This document shows, in pieces, positions 32,211 through 43,357 of a stretch of 64,000 nt of DNA. The position numbers and the translations under genes are program-made. The notes under the pieces are model-generated. The model was given only the letters and a program-made list of their open reading frames with translations. It was not told the DNA's origin and ran no database searches. This stretch comes from Lasiodiplodia sp. COLG20 (Eukaryota > Ascomycota > Dothideomycetes > Botryosphaeriales > Botryosphaeriaceae): assembly GCA_009801085.1 (NCBI GenBank), contig VNWV01000002.1:2480001-2544000 (forward strand). The letters run 5' to 3'. Position 1 is the first letter of the stretch. The number at the start of each line of letters is the position of its first letter.

Positions 32211-33614
32211 ATGGGTCGGCCCGGTCCCGTCGGATGGCCCTGGTCGGCAAAGCTCTCTCTGTCGCGCCTCCCGGACGAGGTGCTGATTCTCATTATTGAG
32301 CGCTGCGACATCGACGCCCTGTTGCAGTTGCGCTTGACCAGCCGCGCCTTTCGCTCCCTGATCGCCACCTACGAGAGCACCATAGTCCAGCAGGTCGCCC
32401 GCACCACATTCCCCGGCTGCAAGCTCATTCTGCGCCCGCCCGAAGACCATGATCTGCTGAGTGCGTAACCCCGCCACCCCGCCACTCCTCCTTGCCCTGC
32501 CGCACATCACTCTGACGCCCGCTTAGAATCCCCCTACAACCTGCACTGGCTCACCGGTCTGATCCCGAAACACCTTGCTGCCATCGTCGTAGACCGCCAC
32601 CGCTTCTGCGGCACCCCGCTGCCCGCCCTGGACGGCGTCCCCGCCGATGACGAGATCGGTGACGAAATCCGCGCTCACATCGCTCACGGCTTCAGCATCC
32701 TCGAGACGCTGTCGCTAATCGCCCAGGATGTCGAGGACACGCCCGATTCCAAGATCGAATCCAAGCTGCCACCGTAAGTAGCCGATCTCCCGCCGCTTCT
32801 TTTTTCGCGCTTTTCCTGTTCCTGACTCAATTTCTCAAGAGAACTCGTGTCACGCGGGCCGCCCGCTCCGCGTTGGCGCAAGTACACTCCCAACCGCGTC
32901 TACCGCCAGACCAAGCGCGCCCTGTGGTCGTGGCGCCGCCCGCAGGAGAGCGCTGAGAAGAAGCGCCGTGCCGTCATGCAGCGTCGCCAGGACCTGATCA
33001 CCGCCCTGCAGTGTAACTTCATCGACAAGCGCCTGACGCCTGATGAAGCTGCTGATTTTGATGCAATGTGGACGGTGCTGCGTATGGCTTTCCAGCACCA
33101 CCGCTATTTCAACATCGGCGTACCGCTGTTCGACTGGGGCAAGCCCGATCGCCGCGACGTCTTCTGGGGCAACTCGTGGGTTAACTGGTACATCCTGCGC
33201 GCCGGCTCGTCTTTCTGGTGGCGCAACTACTGGCTCAAGAGCATTCGCGCCGCCGCCGCTGGCGGATCCTCTACCGACGGCCAGCTGCTCCTCGAGGACT
33301 TCACCAAGCCCGGAAGCAGCAGTAAGAGAAAGCGATCGAAGACCAGCAAGAAGGATTCGCGCCCCACCGGCTGGGCCGAGATCAATCTTGCCTGGCACAT
33401 CCGGACCCGGGAACAGATCGAGATTGAGCGAGCCGGCGCCGAGGAGGTTTTCGCCACAATTCGCCAACGGATGAAGGGCGCACATACCGTGCGCTTGCCC
33501 ACCTTTGATGAGTACCGTGCCATGGTGCGCAGCTTGAGAGGCGAAGGAAGCACCGCCGGCCACGACCAGGATGACCCTCTCAAACGTTATTGCGCCACCA
33601 TGACCATATTCTGA
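32211..33614 (+). CDS. F-box protein, 423 aa
   Basis: Three exons, 32211-32460, 32527-32773 and 32840-33614, giving 423 aa; both joins keep phase. The F-box is at residues about 17-60 (LSRLPDEVLILIIERCDIDA, then LLQLRLTSRAFRSL). Such proteins bridge substrates to Skp1-Cullin1 ubiquitin ligases. The rest has no repeat or known substrate-binding domain: a middle segment (about 85-165) with HIAHGFSILETLSLIAQDVE, then a basic region (about 170-225) and a tryptophan-rich stretch near 275-310 (WGNSWVNWYILR). A Lys/Ser-rich insert (SKRKRSKTSKKDS) near 340 could be a nuclear signal. Substrate unknown. The frame ends IF followed by TGA. Confidence 0.85.
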
Positions 33615-35436
33615 GTTCTTGTTTTCTTCTTCCTTTCTGCACTTTCTGCACATCAATCTACCGGGAACCCCTAATTTGCTAATGATAGTGAAAGGCCGCT
33701 CTCTGTTCGTGTTGTTGTTGTCGGGGGTTTGAGCATCTTACGTGTATGTTTGGCCGTGTGCCTTCGTCGACTGTAAATAAGCTTCCTGTTCTTGCTTTTT
33801 TTTTCTCCTTCCTTTTTCTTCCATTCACAATTACGGCCGCTCGGATAAGGTATGATCATAGACGATAGACATGCTCTTTTTTTCACCGAAATTGACGGGT
33901 TCGGGATTTTCTTCGACAATTAGCAGGCTCCCGCGCTGGGAAGGAAAGTTTGAAATGCGTCGTGGTTTAGGGATTGGAGCGCTCAGCAGGTCAATGCCAG
34001 GAAGGTTGCCGGCTGAGTTGAAACGTCGCAGGAGCAAGATTGGGAAAAAGGATCGACAAATTGGCGGCCCGATCGAGACACTGTTCGCAGGGGCAGGGGT
34101 GCGATAATCGAGCATGGGTGAAAAGGCCCTGGATGGCTGAGCACAGACTGGAACAGATCGCGGGGGAGGGGCTCTGGTCACAGACTGTCAACATGAAGGG
34201 AGGGGGATTAATCACGCTTTATATGTGACACTGGCGCGAACGCTGGACTAGTTTATCGTAGGTAAAACCTTCGGCGAGACCCCTGCTCCAATGGTCACAT
34301 TCGTGCATCATCGCTTGTGCAATCCGCCAAAAATCCCCCAAGCGTCGTTCGATAAATGGTCCGAAGCTCGCGATAAACCCTATTTGTCGGAAGATCAGTC
34401 TTCGCGGATCATGCCATTAACGCCCTGCGTTATACCATGCCAACCCCAGCAAAGGGAAAAGTGGACTTTTCTGCGCACCACTCCCCGCGCCCTCTGGGCG
34501 ACTCCACCAACATCTCCACTACCCTGCGTACCGCGCCACATCGGGCCGTACATCCCCAGAGTCTCCACTTACAACAATCGCATCGGTCATTTGACGCTGC
34601 TCGAGCTCGCAAAAGTTTTCCGCCGTCGAAAGGGAGCGAGTGCGGATGCAAGTTTTCCATCTGACTTGCCTTTCCAACATCCCGACCGGGGTAGAGGCTG
34701 GCTAGAGAGCAGCCAGTTGCTGAAGTGGTAGCACCGACTACAGGAACACTATTGGGTGACTTTCGATAAGAATGAAACAAATGAGGGGGAAGTTGTGCTA
34801 TGATGACGATGTCAGTACGACAAAGAGCATTCCATGTCCTCTCCAGGTTTGGTGTGTGCGCATCTTGGCCTCATACAACTTGCGCCTAATAACCGCTACT
34901 TTTATCTCTTTCTCCCTACCTCCCAATATGGGCCGTGCGAGCTGCAATGTATTGAGGAGATGCTTGCAGGTGAGTTGCTACTGACCTCTAAATAACGAGC
35001 TGATACATAGTATATTTACATCAGTTTAATTGTCGGAGACGCAAAGTTTACAACCCGGGCTCTACAAGTTACATCCAACTCTTCTACATAAAACCTCAAC
35101 ATGACACATGCGAACATTTTCAGGACTGTATCATGTAAAGCGCGAAATCAAATGTCCCGGAATAATGACATTTGGTGTGGGCAGCCTCATGACTCACCCT
35201 GCGCCCAATTCGCGAGGCCTTATGATCTGCCGGACACTTGAAGACATTCGAATCGGTGCACCAATTCAAGCCTCATTTGATTATCATACTTCGGTTTCTG
35301 CACTTGAGCGGGTCAAGGGTTCGGTAGATTGCGGACGGTGTCGTAACTCTGAGACTTCCTTTCCCCCCCTTCTTTTCTTCATCTCCTGCTCTCACCATCC
35401 TATTCTTTTAATCTCTGTAATCTCTTTCTACTTCGG

Positions 35437-35870
35437 TCACTCTTGTGTCCGTTTCGGGTGCACCACCGGACCATGGCCTCTCTCACCCAACACCTTTCTC
35501 CTCAGAATCGGACCGTGGGATCCTTGGGGAGGTTCCTGATCTGCCGCCGCGTCTTTGGGATTTGAGACGGTTTGCTGCGTTGACGAATCGTCATTACGAC
35601 GCTCGTAATTTCCATCAATGCCGGACTCGTTCGGTGCTGGCACTTCTTGATTCTCGTTTTTTGCTGACATCGCGTCCTTCCAGAGCTTTCCGTTAGCTTT
35701 GCTAATTCGTCGTTGATCTGGGTTCCGAGCGACGCACCTCGTCGTACTTTGGAATGTTCTATTGCAACTTTAATAATTTCCGAAGGGCTGTGCAGAGGAA
35801 CCGAAAGAAGTGCTCCTTTGGAGGGCAGCTAGGGAAGTAGGTTTACGGAGTGACGCGGCCTCGAATGCAT
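35437..35870 (-). pseudogene. Possible decayed small gene, unknown family
   Basis: Two protein-like stretches lie end to end in different frames on the minus strand. Starting at an ATG (complement of 35868-35870) the frame reads MHSRPRHSVNLLP, hits TAG at 35829-35831, and continues open as GALLSVPLHSPSEIIKVAIE and GASLGTQINDELAKLTESS. Around 35680-35690 the plausible coding frame changes, and the new frame reads KLWKDAMSAKNENQEVPAP and continues to a stop at 35437. One nonsense codon and one frameshift would explain this. I recognise no family. An alternative is a real 77-codon ORF starting at the ATG at 35670, with the upstream part chance. Confidence 0.35.
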
Positions 35871-35880
35871 AAAGGCTGGA

Positions 35881-35888
35881 TGACGTCA
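35881..35888. promoter_or_regulatory. Perfect CRE/ATF octamer (TGACGTCA)
   Basis: Palindromic bZIP (ATF/CREB) binding octamer lying 10 bp upstream of the first ATG of the decayed ORF on the minus strand. It could be a leftover promoter element or chance (about one per 65 kb expected). Confidence 0.35.
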
Positions 35889-36639
35889 TGCCCGGGGCTG
35901 TGCAGGTGGGTAACATTCGAGTTTCTTTGCTCTCCGTCTTCCGGTCCAAATGAAGTAAAGAGGATAGTTATATTTATCGTTCATAATAGGCCCTAGCTTG
36001 TAAAATCCGTTCGTAACAATGCGGTAGGACACAGGACAAAATTCTTAGCGACCTTTTTTTGGTATCAAATTTGAAAGCCACTTACAGAATCTCACCGTAT
36101 ATCTGAAGCGAGCGAACATGTATTGCCCTTTTATACCGTATTTTCCCCTTTACCGGACTGCTTTAGTCTCCTGTGGTGAGTCGTGTGATGTGAAAAAAAT
36201 AGTCGAGGCGATGTTTCGTTAATGAATCATAAATTCGTAAAGCTTGGGTGCCTTGAAGGTCCGCTCCGGATCCAAGTACAATTCATGTCCAGCCAACGAA
36301 CAAAATCATCTACACTCAATGTGATACAAGAAGCAAATCAAGCCCGGAAAAAATGAAGCCCCTCTCTCCACTAGAACAAGTTATACAAAGAATGCAATCA
36401 AGCTAAAGTTCCAAGTATAAGCAAACAAAAACCTTTTCTCTGAATTACATTCGCAACGCTATGCAAACACTCTCGAGAAGCAAGGAGGGTAAAATCAAAG
36501 CGCAAGGAGAAAGAAGAAACAAAGCGTCCCAAAAATCGAAGAAGCCATCAAAAAGTAGTGTCCCCATTCTCCAAGAATCCCTTGAGTAGTGTGTGGTATC
36601 AATGCAGCAGTGTATGGTGGATTTTTGCGGTTTCAATAT

Positions 36640-39219
36640 CTACATGACGATCTGCGGCATCATTAGCATGTTAAATATGTAAAGAGGCTAAAAAGGAAAC
36701 TTACGCAGTCCTGGTCCTTATTGACCTTCGGCACACCCATTTCATCGAACGTCTTCGGACCCTTGCCGGGTGGCGGCGCCGTTGCTGCCGGCTTAGGCGT
36801 GGCTTCTTTAGGAGGCTGCGGCGGCTGACTCGGCCTCGGCGGCGCAGAGTCGCTCTTCTGCGGAGCTGGTCTGCCCGAGCTGCCTGGCCTACTACCACTG
36901 ACAGGCCGGGGAGCGGCGGCGGCGGGGATGATCGGAGGCCCAGCCGCAGGAACTGTAGATGCCGTGGAAGCACGCTCGTAGCCAGCAGGCAGTTGCATAG
37001 GTTTCTTCTGCTCAAGAGGCGCCTGAAATCCGATGTCTTGCACCGTAGGCTGCTTTTGCAGCTTGTTGGGCCCGGGCCCGGGTCCGTAGGAAGGTGGGCG
37101 ACCAGAGGATGGGGGTGGAGACATGTAATGCTGTTCGGGATGGTCGACACTCGGGCCGCCAGGCTGACGGTAGCCGCCGGGCCCAGGTGGACCGGAAGAG
37201 ACACGTGTGCCGGGTCCGCCAACAGGTTTCCGTCCTGGGTGTGGTCCAGTAGGACTCATAGCGTCGACGCTAGTGTGAGGACGAGGAGGTCCGTAGTTGG
37301 GGCCTTGGGGCGGAAGTCTACCCGCAGGGGCACCGGGAGCACCGGGTCCGGGCGGGATCATATTGAAAGCGGAGGTTGGACGTGCAGCATTTGGCATACT
37401 TGGTCCAAAGCTTGGAGGGCCGTTGTCCATCGGATAAGGTGCAGCAGAGGATGGCCGGTCGTAAGGAGCCACGGTTGGCGGCCTGTCTTCGAGAGGGTAA
37501 GGAGCGGTAGAAGAGGAACGGATCGGTGGGCGGCCGTTAGTGGGTGATTGGAGAGGCGACTGAGGTGCCGAGTCAGAGATGGTGGGCATAGGAGCCGCCT
37601 GCGATTGCCTGAACCTGTCCGGTCTTTGACCCTTCTTTGAACCATACTGGGACCTGATCTTGTTAATAGCGACCTTCTCATGGTCCTTCTTCGAGAGAGT
37701 CCTGTTGACCTGGATGTTCTCCAGGCGAGAAATCGCGTCGTTGTTGCCGGATTTGGCGGCTTTCTCATACCACTCCATAGCCTTCTCAAGGTTGACGGGC
37801 GCATGGACACCGATCTCGTTGAAATACCCGAGAGCAAATTCAGCGGTCGCGAGACCAGATTGTGCGGCGCGTTCGGCATAGGTGTATGCCAACTCCTCGT
37901 TCTTCTGGAAAACACCTTCATAACCGCAGAGGAACCACTTGCTAATGGCCATGTCTGCCTCTGGCTCACCTTGCCTCGCTGCTAGTGCGTTGTAGTGCAG
38001 TGAAAGCGCGGGGTTGAAGTCACAGCCTAGGGTGCACAGTTCATAAGCCGAGCCCATCTTCAGCTGTGCCTTCGCGAAGCCGAGGAAGGCGGCCTTCTCG
38101 ATGTTGATCTTCGCCGATTTTTCGTCATAGGGGAGATAGATCTCCGGAACTGAGATCTGCGGGAGCTCGCGAGCCTGGAGCATTCCGAGAACCTACCGAA
38201 GGTTAGCTTGCAGACTTTAACCCCACGTCTGTGACACCTACGTAAGCGCCCTGCGGCGCGTTTTCATCAGCGGTGCTGGCTGCATGCTTGATGAGCTGCA
38301 GACCCTTTGCGTAATCCTGCGGCTGACCGTTCTGGCCAAGCAAGGTCATCATGCCCAGTCTCTACACGGCCGTTAGCGATACGAGACGCTGCCCCACCTG
38401 CGCAAAGGGACATACGTAGTTCGAGGCTGAATCCCCCGCATCGGCACCCCGCTTGTAGTGTACGAGCGCCTTGACCGGGTCGTTGGACTGCTCGAAGAGC
38501 ATGCCTATCCGGTACTCTGCACGCCAGTAACCCTTGTCGGCAGAGCGCGAGTAGCAGCGGAAAGCCTCCTTCTTGTCAACACGCATGCCAAACTTGCCGA
38601 ACTCGAGCCACATGCCGCGCATGAACTCAGCGCGCGGGTGGTGCTGGTCGGCCAGGAATTGGACGATGTTCATGGCATCCACGCGCAGCTGATGCTCGAC
38701 GGCGGGCGTGGTCGGGCGCCCCTGGTCAACGAAGATGCGCTCGGCGTGCACCATGGAGGCATCGACCCAGGTAAGCGCATCCTGGGCCCACGCCAGCTGC
38801 ATCTCCGGATCGTTGGAGTTGAGCACGCCCATCCGCGCATTTTCCAATATTTGTTCCTTCTCATCGTCGGTCGGTGGGATGTTCGGCGAGGGGTTCACGA
38901 GCTTAGGAAAGGGCGAGAAGTTGGGGAGGTCTGCGGTCGGCTTTCCATACTGCGAATAGTCGCCTTGGCGGTGGTGCGAGCCGTTGGAGCCGTTCGAAAG
39001 AACGCTGCTGCCGCGGGGCGGGAAGGCGCTGCCGTTTGCTTCGAGTTCCATGTGGGCGACCTGGTTCTGGATCTGGTCGACGTCCTCTTGCATGATACGC
39101 TGCGGGGCAGGCGAGACGACTTCGGGCTGCGGAGGGAGGTAGTAGTCGTCGGTGCCGCCGGGGACGAAGGTGGCAGCGAGGCCGAAGTTACTGGGGTGGG
39201 GATGTTGCTGGTAGCTCAT
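36640..39219 (-). CDS. skt5: Chitin synthase activator Skt5/Chs4-type, Sel1 repeats, CaaX protein
   Basis: Four exons on the minus strand, 39219-38416, 38361-38242, 38192-36705 and 36651-36640, giving 807 aa. Residues about 215-470 hold Sel1-like repeats (for example KKEAFRCYSRSADKGYWRAE, AQSGLATAEFALGYFNEIG), as in yeast Skt5/Chs4, which recruits and activates chitin synthase III at septa and bud necks. The N-terminal 130 residues are disordered. The C-terminal 300 residues are Pro/Gly/Ser-rich. The last exon is only 12 bases and, with the preceding TGC, encodes CIVM-stop: a CaaX box for prenylation, as known for Skt5 proteins. Missing this micro-exon would replace the lipid anchor by an unrelated read-through tail (starting VSFLFSLF). 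The methionine in the last position favours farnesylation. The downstream neighbour on the far side is ASF1, 2.6 kb away. Confidence 0.92.
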
Positions 39220-41853
39220 GCTGGCTTATACGCGGGCGGCAGCTGGGGGGGCGCAATGCTCCGGAAGTGGAGGGAAACGGCGCTTGGAGGTGCTTGGTAC
39301 TCAGCCCGGCGCAAAATCCTGGTTCGGGTTGCAGTCAGCCTCTGTCGCGGGTATGTGGCGGTAGCCCGTGCGGTCCGGCCTTGCGCGTGGGAAGAGCTGC
39401 AGTGGTGAAAAAGGCATGAAGATGCGGAGATAGGAAGAGGTGAGAAAAGCGCGGGCGTAAGGTCGACTGGCCGGCGACTCTAGCGCGGGCAGCCCCTCCA
39501 AACTTACCACGAGCAAGGCAACGACGAGAGCGCTGCGGCTGCCTCTGCGCGACAAAAATGGCACGCTGTGCAGAACAACTCAATAATATGGAGCGCGCCG
39601 CTGACTGTCTCTGCCTGCGCGCACGTCCGCCGATGCGGGCGGCGGCGATATATTAGCAAACGTCAGCTGCCCGGTAGGGAGCTGATCGTTCCGCGCGCGG
39701 CTGAGCAGCACAAAGCGCCGCCCATTCGCCGCAGTCAAGCTCTCTGTTTCACGCTTAGTTCCCGGCTCAGGTAAGACTGCACATGGTCGCAGCCGCCTGT
39801 TTCCTGTTTCTCCCGCAGCGAGCCGCAGCACAATTGGGCCGCCAGAGCAGGCCACCGTCGGCGTGCCCGCAAGACACGCGCAGGGCTAGTCGCCGTCACT
39901 GGTCCGCGCGCCGGCGACGTCGACGATCCAGCTGCAGAGCTTCGAGAAGTGCAGTGCTACAAGGTGGCCCCGGCAAGCACCGCTGCCCAAGCTGCCTGCG
40001 ACGCCGATGAGGCTGTGTACCCTGAACCCGAGCACAACACGAATGCGATAACCTGGCTTGGGGCTGCGCGAACTGACTCCGCATATTCGAGTCCAATATC
40101 CTGTGCCGGCGAAAATTTTCATTGGCAAATTATTGCAATATTGGGAGGCGCCTGAGGTAAAGGGGCTTCATCACCAACACCAACACCACAACGGCGCGTA
40201 GCTAGCCTACGCTGCCGAATATCCGCGCGTGAACGCCGCAGCAAGGCAGCCCAGGCACCCCATGCCGCCCAACAAAGCATTTCGTACACCTGCGCCTCCC
40301 GATCTACACCCGTCCCGCGTCCGATAGCGAAACTGGATCCCGCTGCACTGCCGCATTCTCCACCGGCAGTAATCGGCTTTCGGCTAGGTATGGTGTCATA
40401 TCGTCAACTTAATATAACCCTACGCCACCTGGCACCATCTGAGTACTTGCTCCCACCCGACTGCTATTATCAACCACTTTTGCCCCCCGCGTAGTATAGA
40501 TCTGCGGACTTGGGCCGCTGCCAATATATCTTTTTAGGCGCAATAACAATAGTTATATTCCAAAGTCAAACATAAGTCGAGAAAATTGCGGTAGTAGGGC
40601 GAAATTTCTGCCGCAACAATCCATGATGTATCCAGATTTAATCAGCCAAATTTCCAATGAACATTCTAGCTTCTGTTCCGTGAGCAAACGAAAGAGGAAG
40701 GTGGTCAATGCTTCAAGCGCGCAAGGATGCGGATATTCTGGTCTTGCGAGCTCGAAATATGTTCGCCGGCTGGTCATCTCCTACACACCTGTTATAAAAT
40801 AATTATGCTGTGCACCGATAATCGTGCTGTCGTGTCACGACCATCTGAGCGCCTTCCACTGGGTACTCGTAACTGAGTGTGGTGAGATAAGGTAATGGGG
40901 CTGCTGTGTTTCGATGGTAATTGATTCGCCGTGTGCAGATGGGACAAGGGAAAGAAGGAAAAAAGAAATTATTGCCTGGCTATTCTTGGCTCATTACAAA
41001 GACAGGGTATGCGACAGTTTGGACAAGACGAACGATGGCGGCAGCGGGGTCTGCTACGTCCTGACGTGGCCGGCCCTTCTCGGTACCATGGAAATAGCGG
41101 AGAGAGTGGGCACGACATCTCCGAACAGCTTGGGTGGCTGCATGTTTATCTCGGTACTGTGTAGTTGACATGCCCCACTTTAAAAGGTACGGTGCGTAGT
41201 AAGTGCGGCGCCACAACTCAAGGCCGAAAGCAGGCTCGAGCGAACCAAGAGTGCTAAATCAATGGGCCGGAATGTCTGAAATGCTTCCCAATTAGCATAG
41301 CGGTTCCTAGTTCTTTAGGACCCTTCGCAAGAGACTTCAATTCATTCAACTAGCGTGTGTTTGCGGGAGAGATGGAGTAGCTTGGCTATGAGCGAGGCTC
41401 GACGCATGGACTTGGATTGATCCCGCTTTGACCATGAAGTCACGTGGAAACATTTTCAGGATATTGTTCTGGAGAATGTGTTTCGAGCTTCAATTGGTCG
41501 TTGATCAGAACAAAAATTATTTTTGCCTGCTTCGCGGTCGCGGTATGTTCTCTTGCAGGCCGGCGAGGGATTGCAGACTGGAGCATTTAATTGCCGCGGC
41601 GCGTGATTACACGAGTAGACGCGACCAGCTCAGAGACGCGTCGCGCCCAGAATAGCCAGGATCGCTCCGTCCACCACCAGTGCCGCCGCCAGCTCTTCGG
41701 CCATAAACATTCGCGCGCTTCGTCCTCCACGTCCTCTTCCTCACCCGACAACACTGCATTCCACCGCATCCGCATCCGCAACATATTCAAGCCCAGCAGC
41801 TCCTACAATTCTCAACCCCATTTCTTTCTGCTCCAAGTTTCACATCCGTCAAG
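39220..41853. other. Divergent intergenic region Skt5/ASF1, 2.6 kb
   Basis: Promoters of Skt5 (minus) and ASF1 (plus). GC-rich near Skt5 with several mirror-image frames, AT-richer at 40400-41000. Frames at 40553-40777 (minus) and 40914-41168 (plus) have no recognisable features. No RNA gene seen. Confidence 0.5.
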
Positions 41854-42836
41854 ATGTCTGTTGTGTCGTTGCTGAACGTCGACGTCCGCAACAATCCCGC
41901 GCCTTTCACTGCGCCCTACGAATTCGAAATCACCTTTGAGTGCGTCGAGCAGCTGAAGTCCGGTATGCGCACACCCAAAGTCCTTCAACATACGCTCGCG
42001 CTTACATTTTGGCAGATCTGGAGTGGAAGCTCACCTATGTCGGCTCCGCGACTTCGTATGTTGCTTGCCCCTCCTGCTCCGTAGTGCGACCGCTAATGTG
42101 ACGGCTCATAGCTCCGAACATGACCAAGAGCTTGACTCCCTCCTCGTCGGCCCCATTCCTGTCGGCGTGAACAAGTTTGTTTTCGAAGCCGACCCACCGA
42201 ACCTTTCGCGCATCCCGAACAACGAAATCCTCGGCGTTACCGTCATTCTCCTCACCTGCAGCTATGACGGTAGAGAGTTCGTGCGCGTGGGATACTATGT
42301 CAATAACGAGTACACGGATGAGGCTTTGATCGCCGAGCCACCGGCTAAGCCCGTCATTGAGAAGGTCCGCCGCAACATCCTGGCTGAGAAGCCTAGGGTC
42401 ACGCGCTTTGCTATCAAGTGGTGCGTCATGTCTGCTTGCTGCCTGAATGGATTCGCATTGCTAACACCTCCCCAGGGACTCGGAGGAGAGTGCTCCGGCG
42501 GAATTCCCGCCCGACCAGCCTGACGCTGACCTGGCCAACGATGACGAGGATGCCTACGCTGCGGACGAAGCCGGAGAGGACCTCGAGGAAGAAGAGGAGG
42601 TTAAGGCTGACGGCGAGGATGAGGAGATGGGTGGAGCCGATGACACTGCTGGCCCCGCTAAGGACGACGACGATGCCTCTGATGCTGGCTCTGAGGATAT
42701 CGAGGGCGAGAGCAGCGAGGATGACGAGGACGACGAGATGGAGGGAGGCGGCGACGACGACATGGAGATGGACGACGATTCGAAGGCCAAGCAACAACAC
42801 ATGCCCGCACACAACGCCGATGTCATGGTCCACTAG
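41854..42836 (+). CDS. asf1: Histone H3-H4 chaperone ASF1
   Basis: Four exons, 41854-41962, 42016-42055, 42112-42420 and 42476-42836, giving 272 aa. The 40-base second exon encodes [14 protein letters not shown] and must be included. Residues 1-155 are the conserved ASF1 immunoglobulin-like core: [82 protein letters not shown] and YYVNNEY are all near-identical to fungal and human ASF1. The core binds the H3-H4 dimer and the HIRA/CAF-1 B-domain. Residues about 160-272 form a long Asp/Glu-rich tail, as in fungal ASF1, thought to strengthen histone binding. It acts in the nucleus in replication-coupled and replication-independent nucleosome assembly. Confidence 0.97.
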
Positions 42837-43357
42837 ATCTGGAGTGTCCAAGGGCTTGGCTAACAGCGGTATGATTTGGGTTAAGAAGTAAAAAGGACGA
42901 ACGGTTAGCGTGTGCAGCCTTGCATGGCGCTTTGAAGGTTGATGTTTTGCATGAAATACCTCGACCATGGAGTACGAATTAGCACTGATAGATTATGAAG
43001 TTCAATACGCAAAAGGTCGTCTGCGGCGGTGATTCAGCTACGTATAGCAAACGGGGATAAAATCAAAGATATGGAATTTTACAAAGGTATACACGGTTGC
43101 ATAAAGTGCTAAGTAATTTGTGCAATGACCCGAGGTGCCGCGAAAATGCACGATGTTTTTGGCCGTGTTTTCCGGCATGCCGATCAACCGCCTGGGCGAC
43201 GCGAGGGCATGACGTTTCCTGTGTCAGGGACCCCGCGCCGCCGCCCTGCGCCCCGCCAAGTGCACCTTGCACGCGCCATGGGCTCCAGCTCTTGTCTCCA
43301 GCGCGCCAGGCTTCGCAACCCAAACTTCCTGCACTACTCCATGCTCTGCCGCCCACC
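42837..43357. other. Intergenic region ASF1 to Sro7-like gene, 521 bp
   Basis: 3' flank of ASF1 and 5' leader of the next gene. The downstream gene's frame is open upstream of its ATG but without homology-like sequence. Nothing else seen. Confidence 0.5.

Larger units (their letters stand above)
33615..36639. other. Gene-poor region, 3.0 kb
   Basis: Convergent 3' flanks of the F-box and Skt5 genes. It contains a probable decayed ORF (35437-35870, minus) and a perfect TGACGTCA octamer at 35881-35888. Frames around 34291-34780 on both strands look like chance. The final 500 bp (36100-36639) is AT-rich and empty. Confidence 0.5.
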
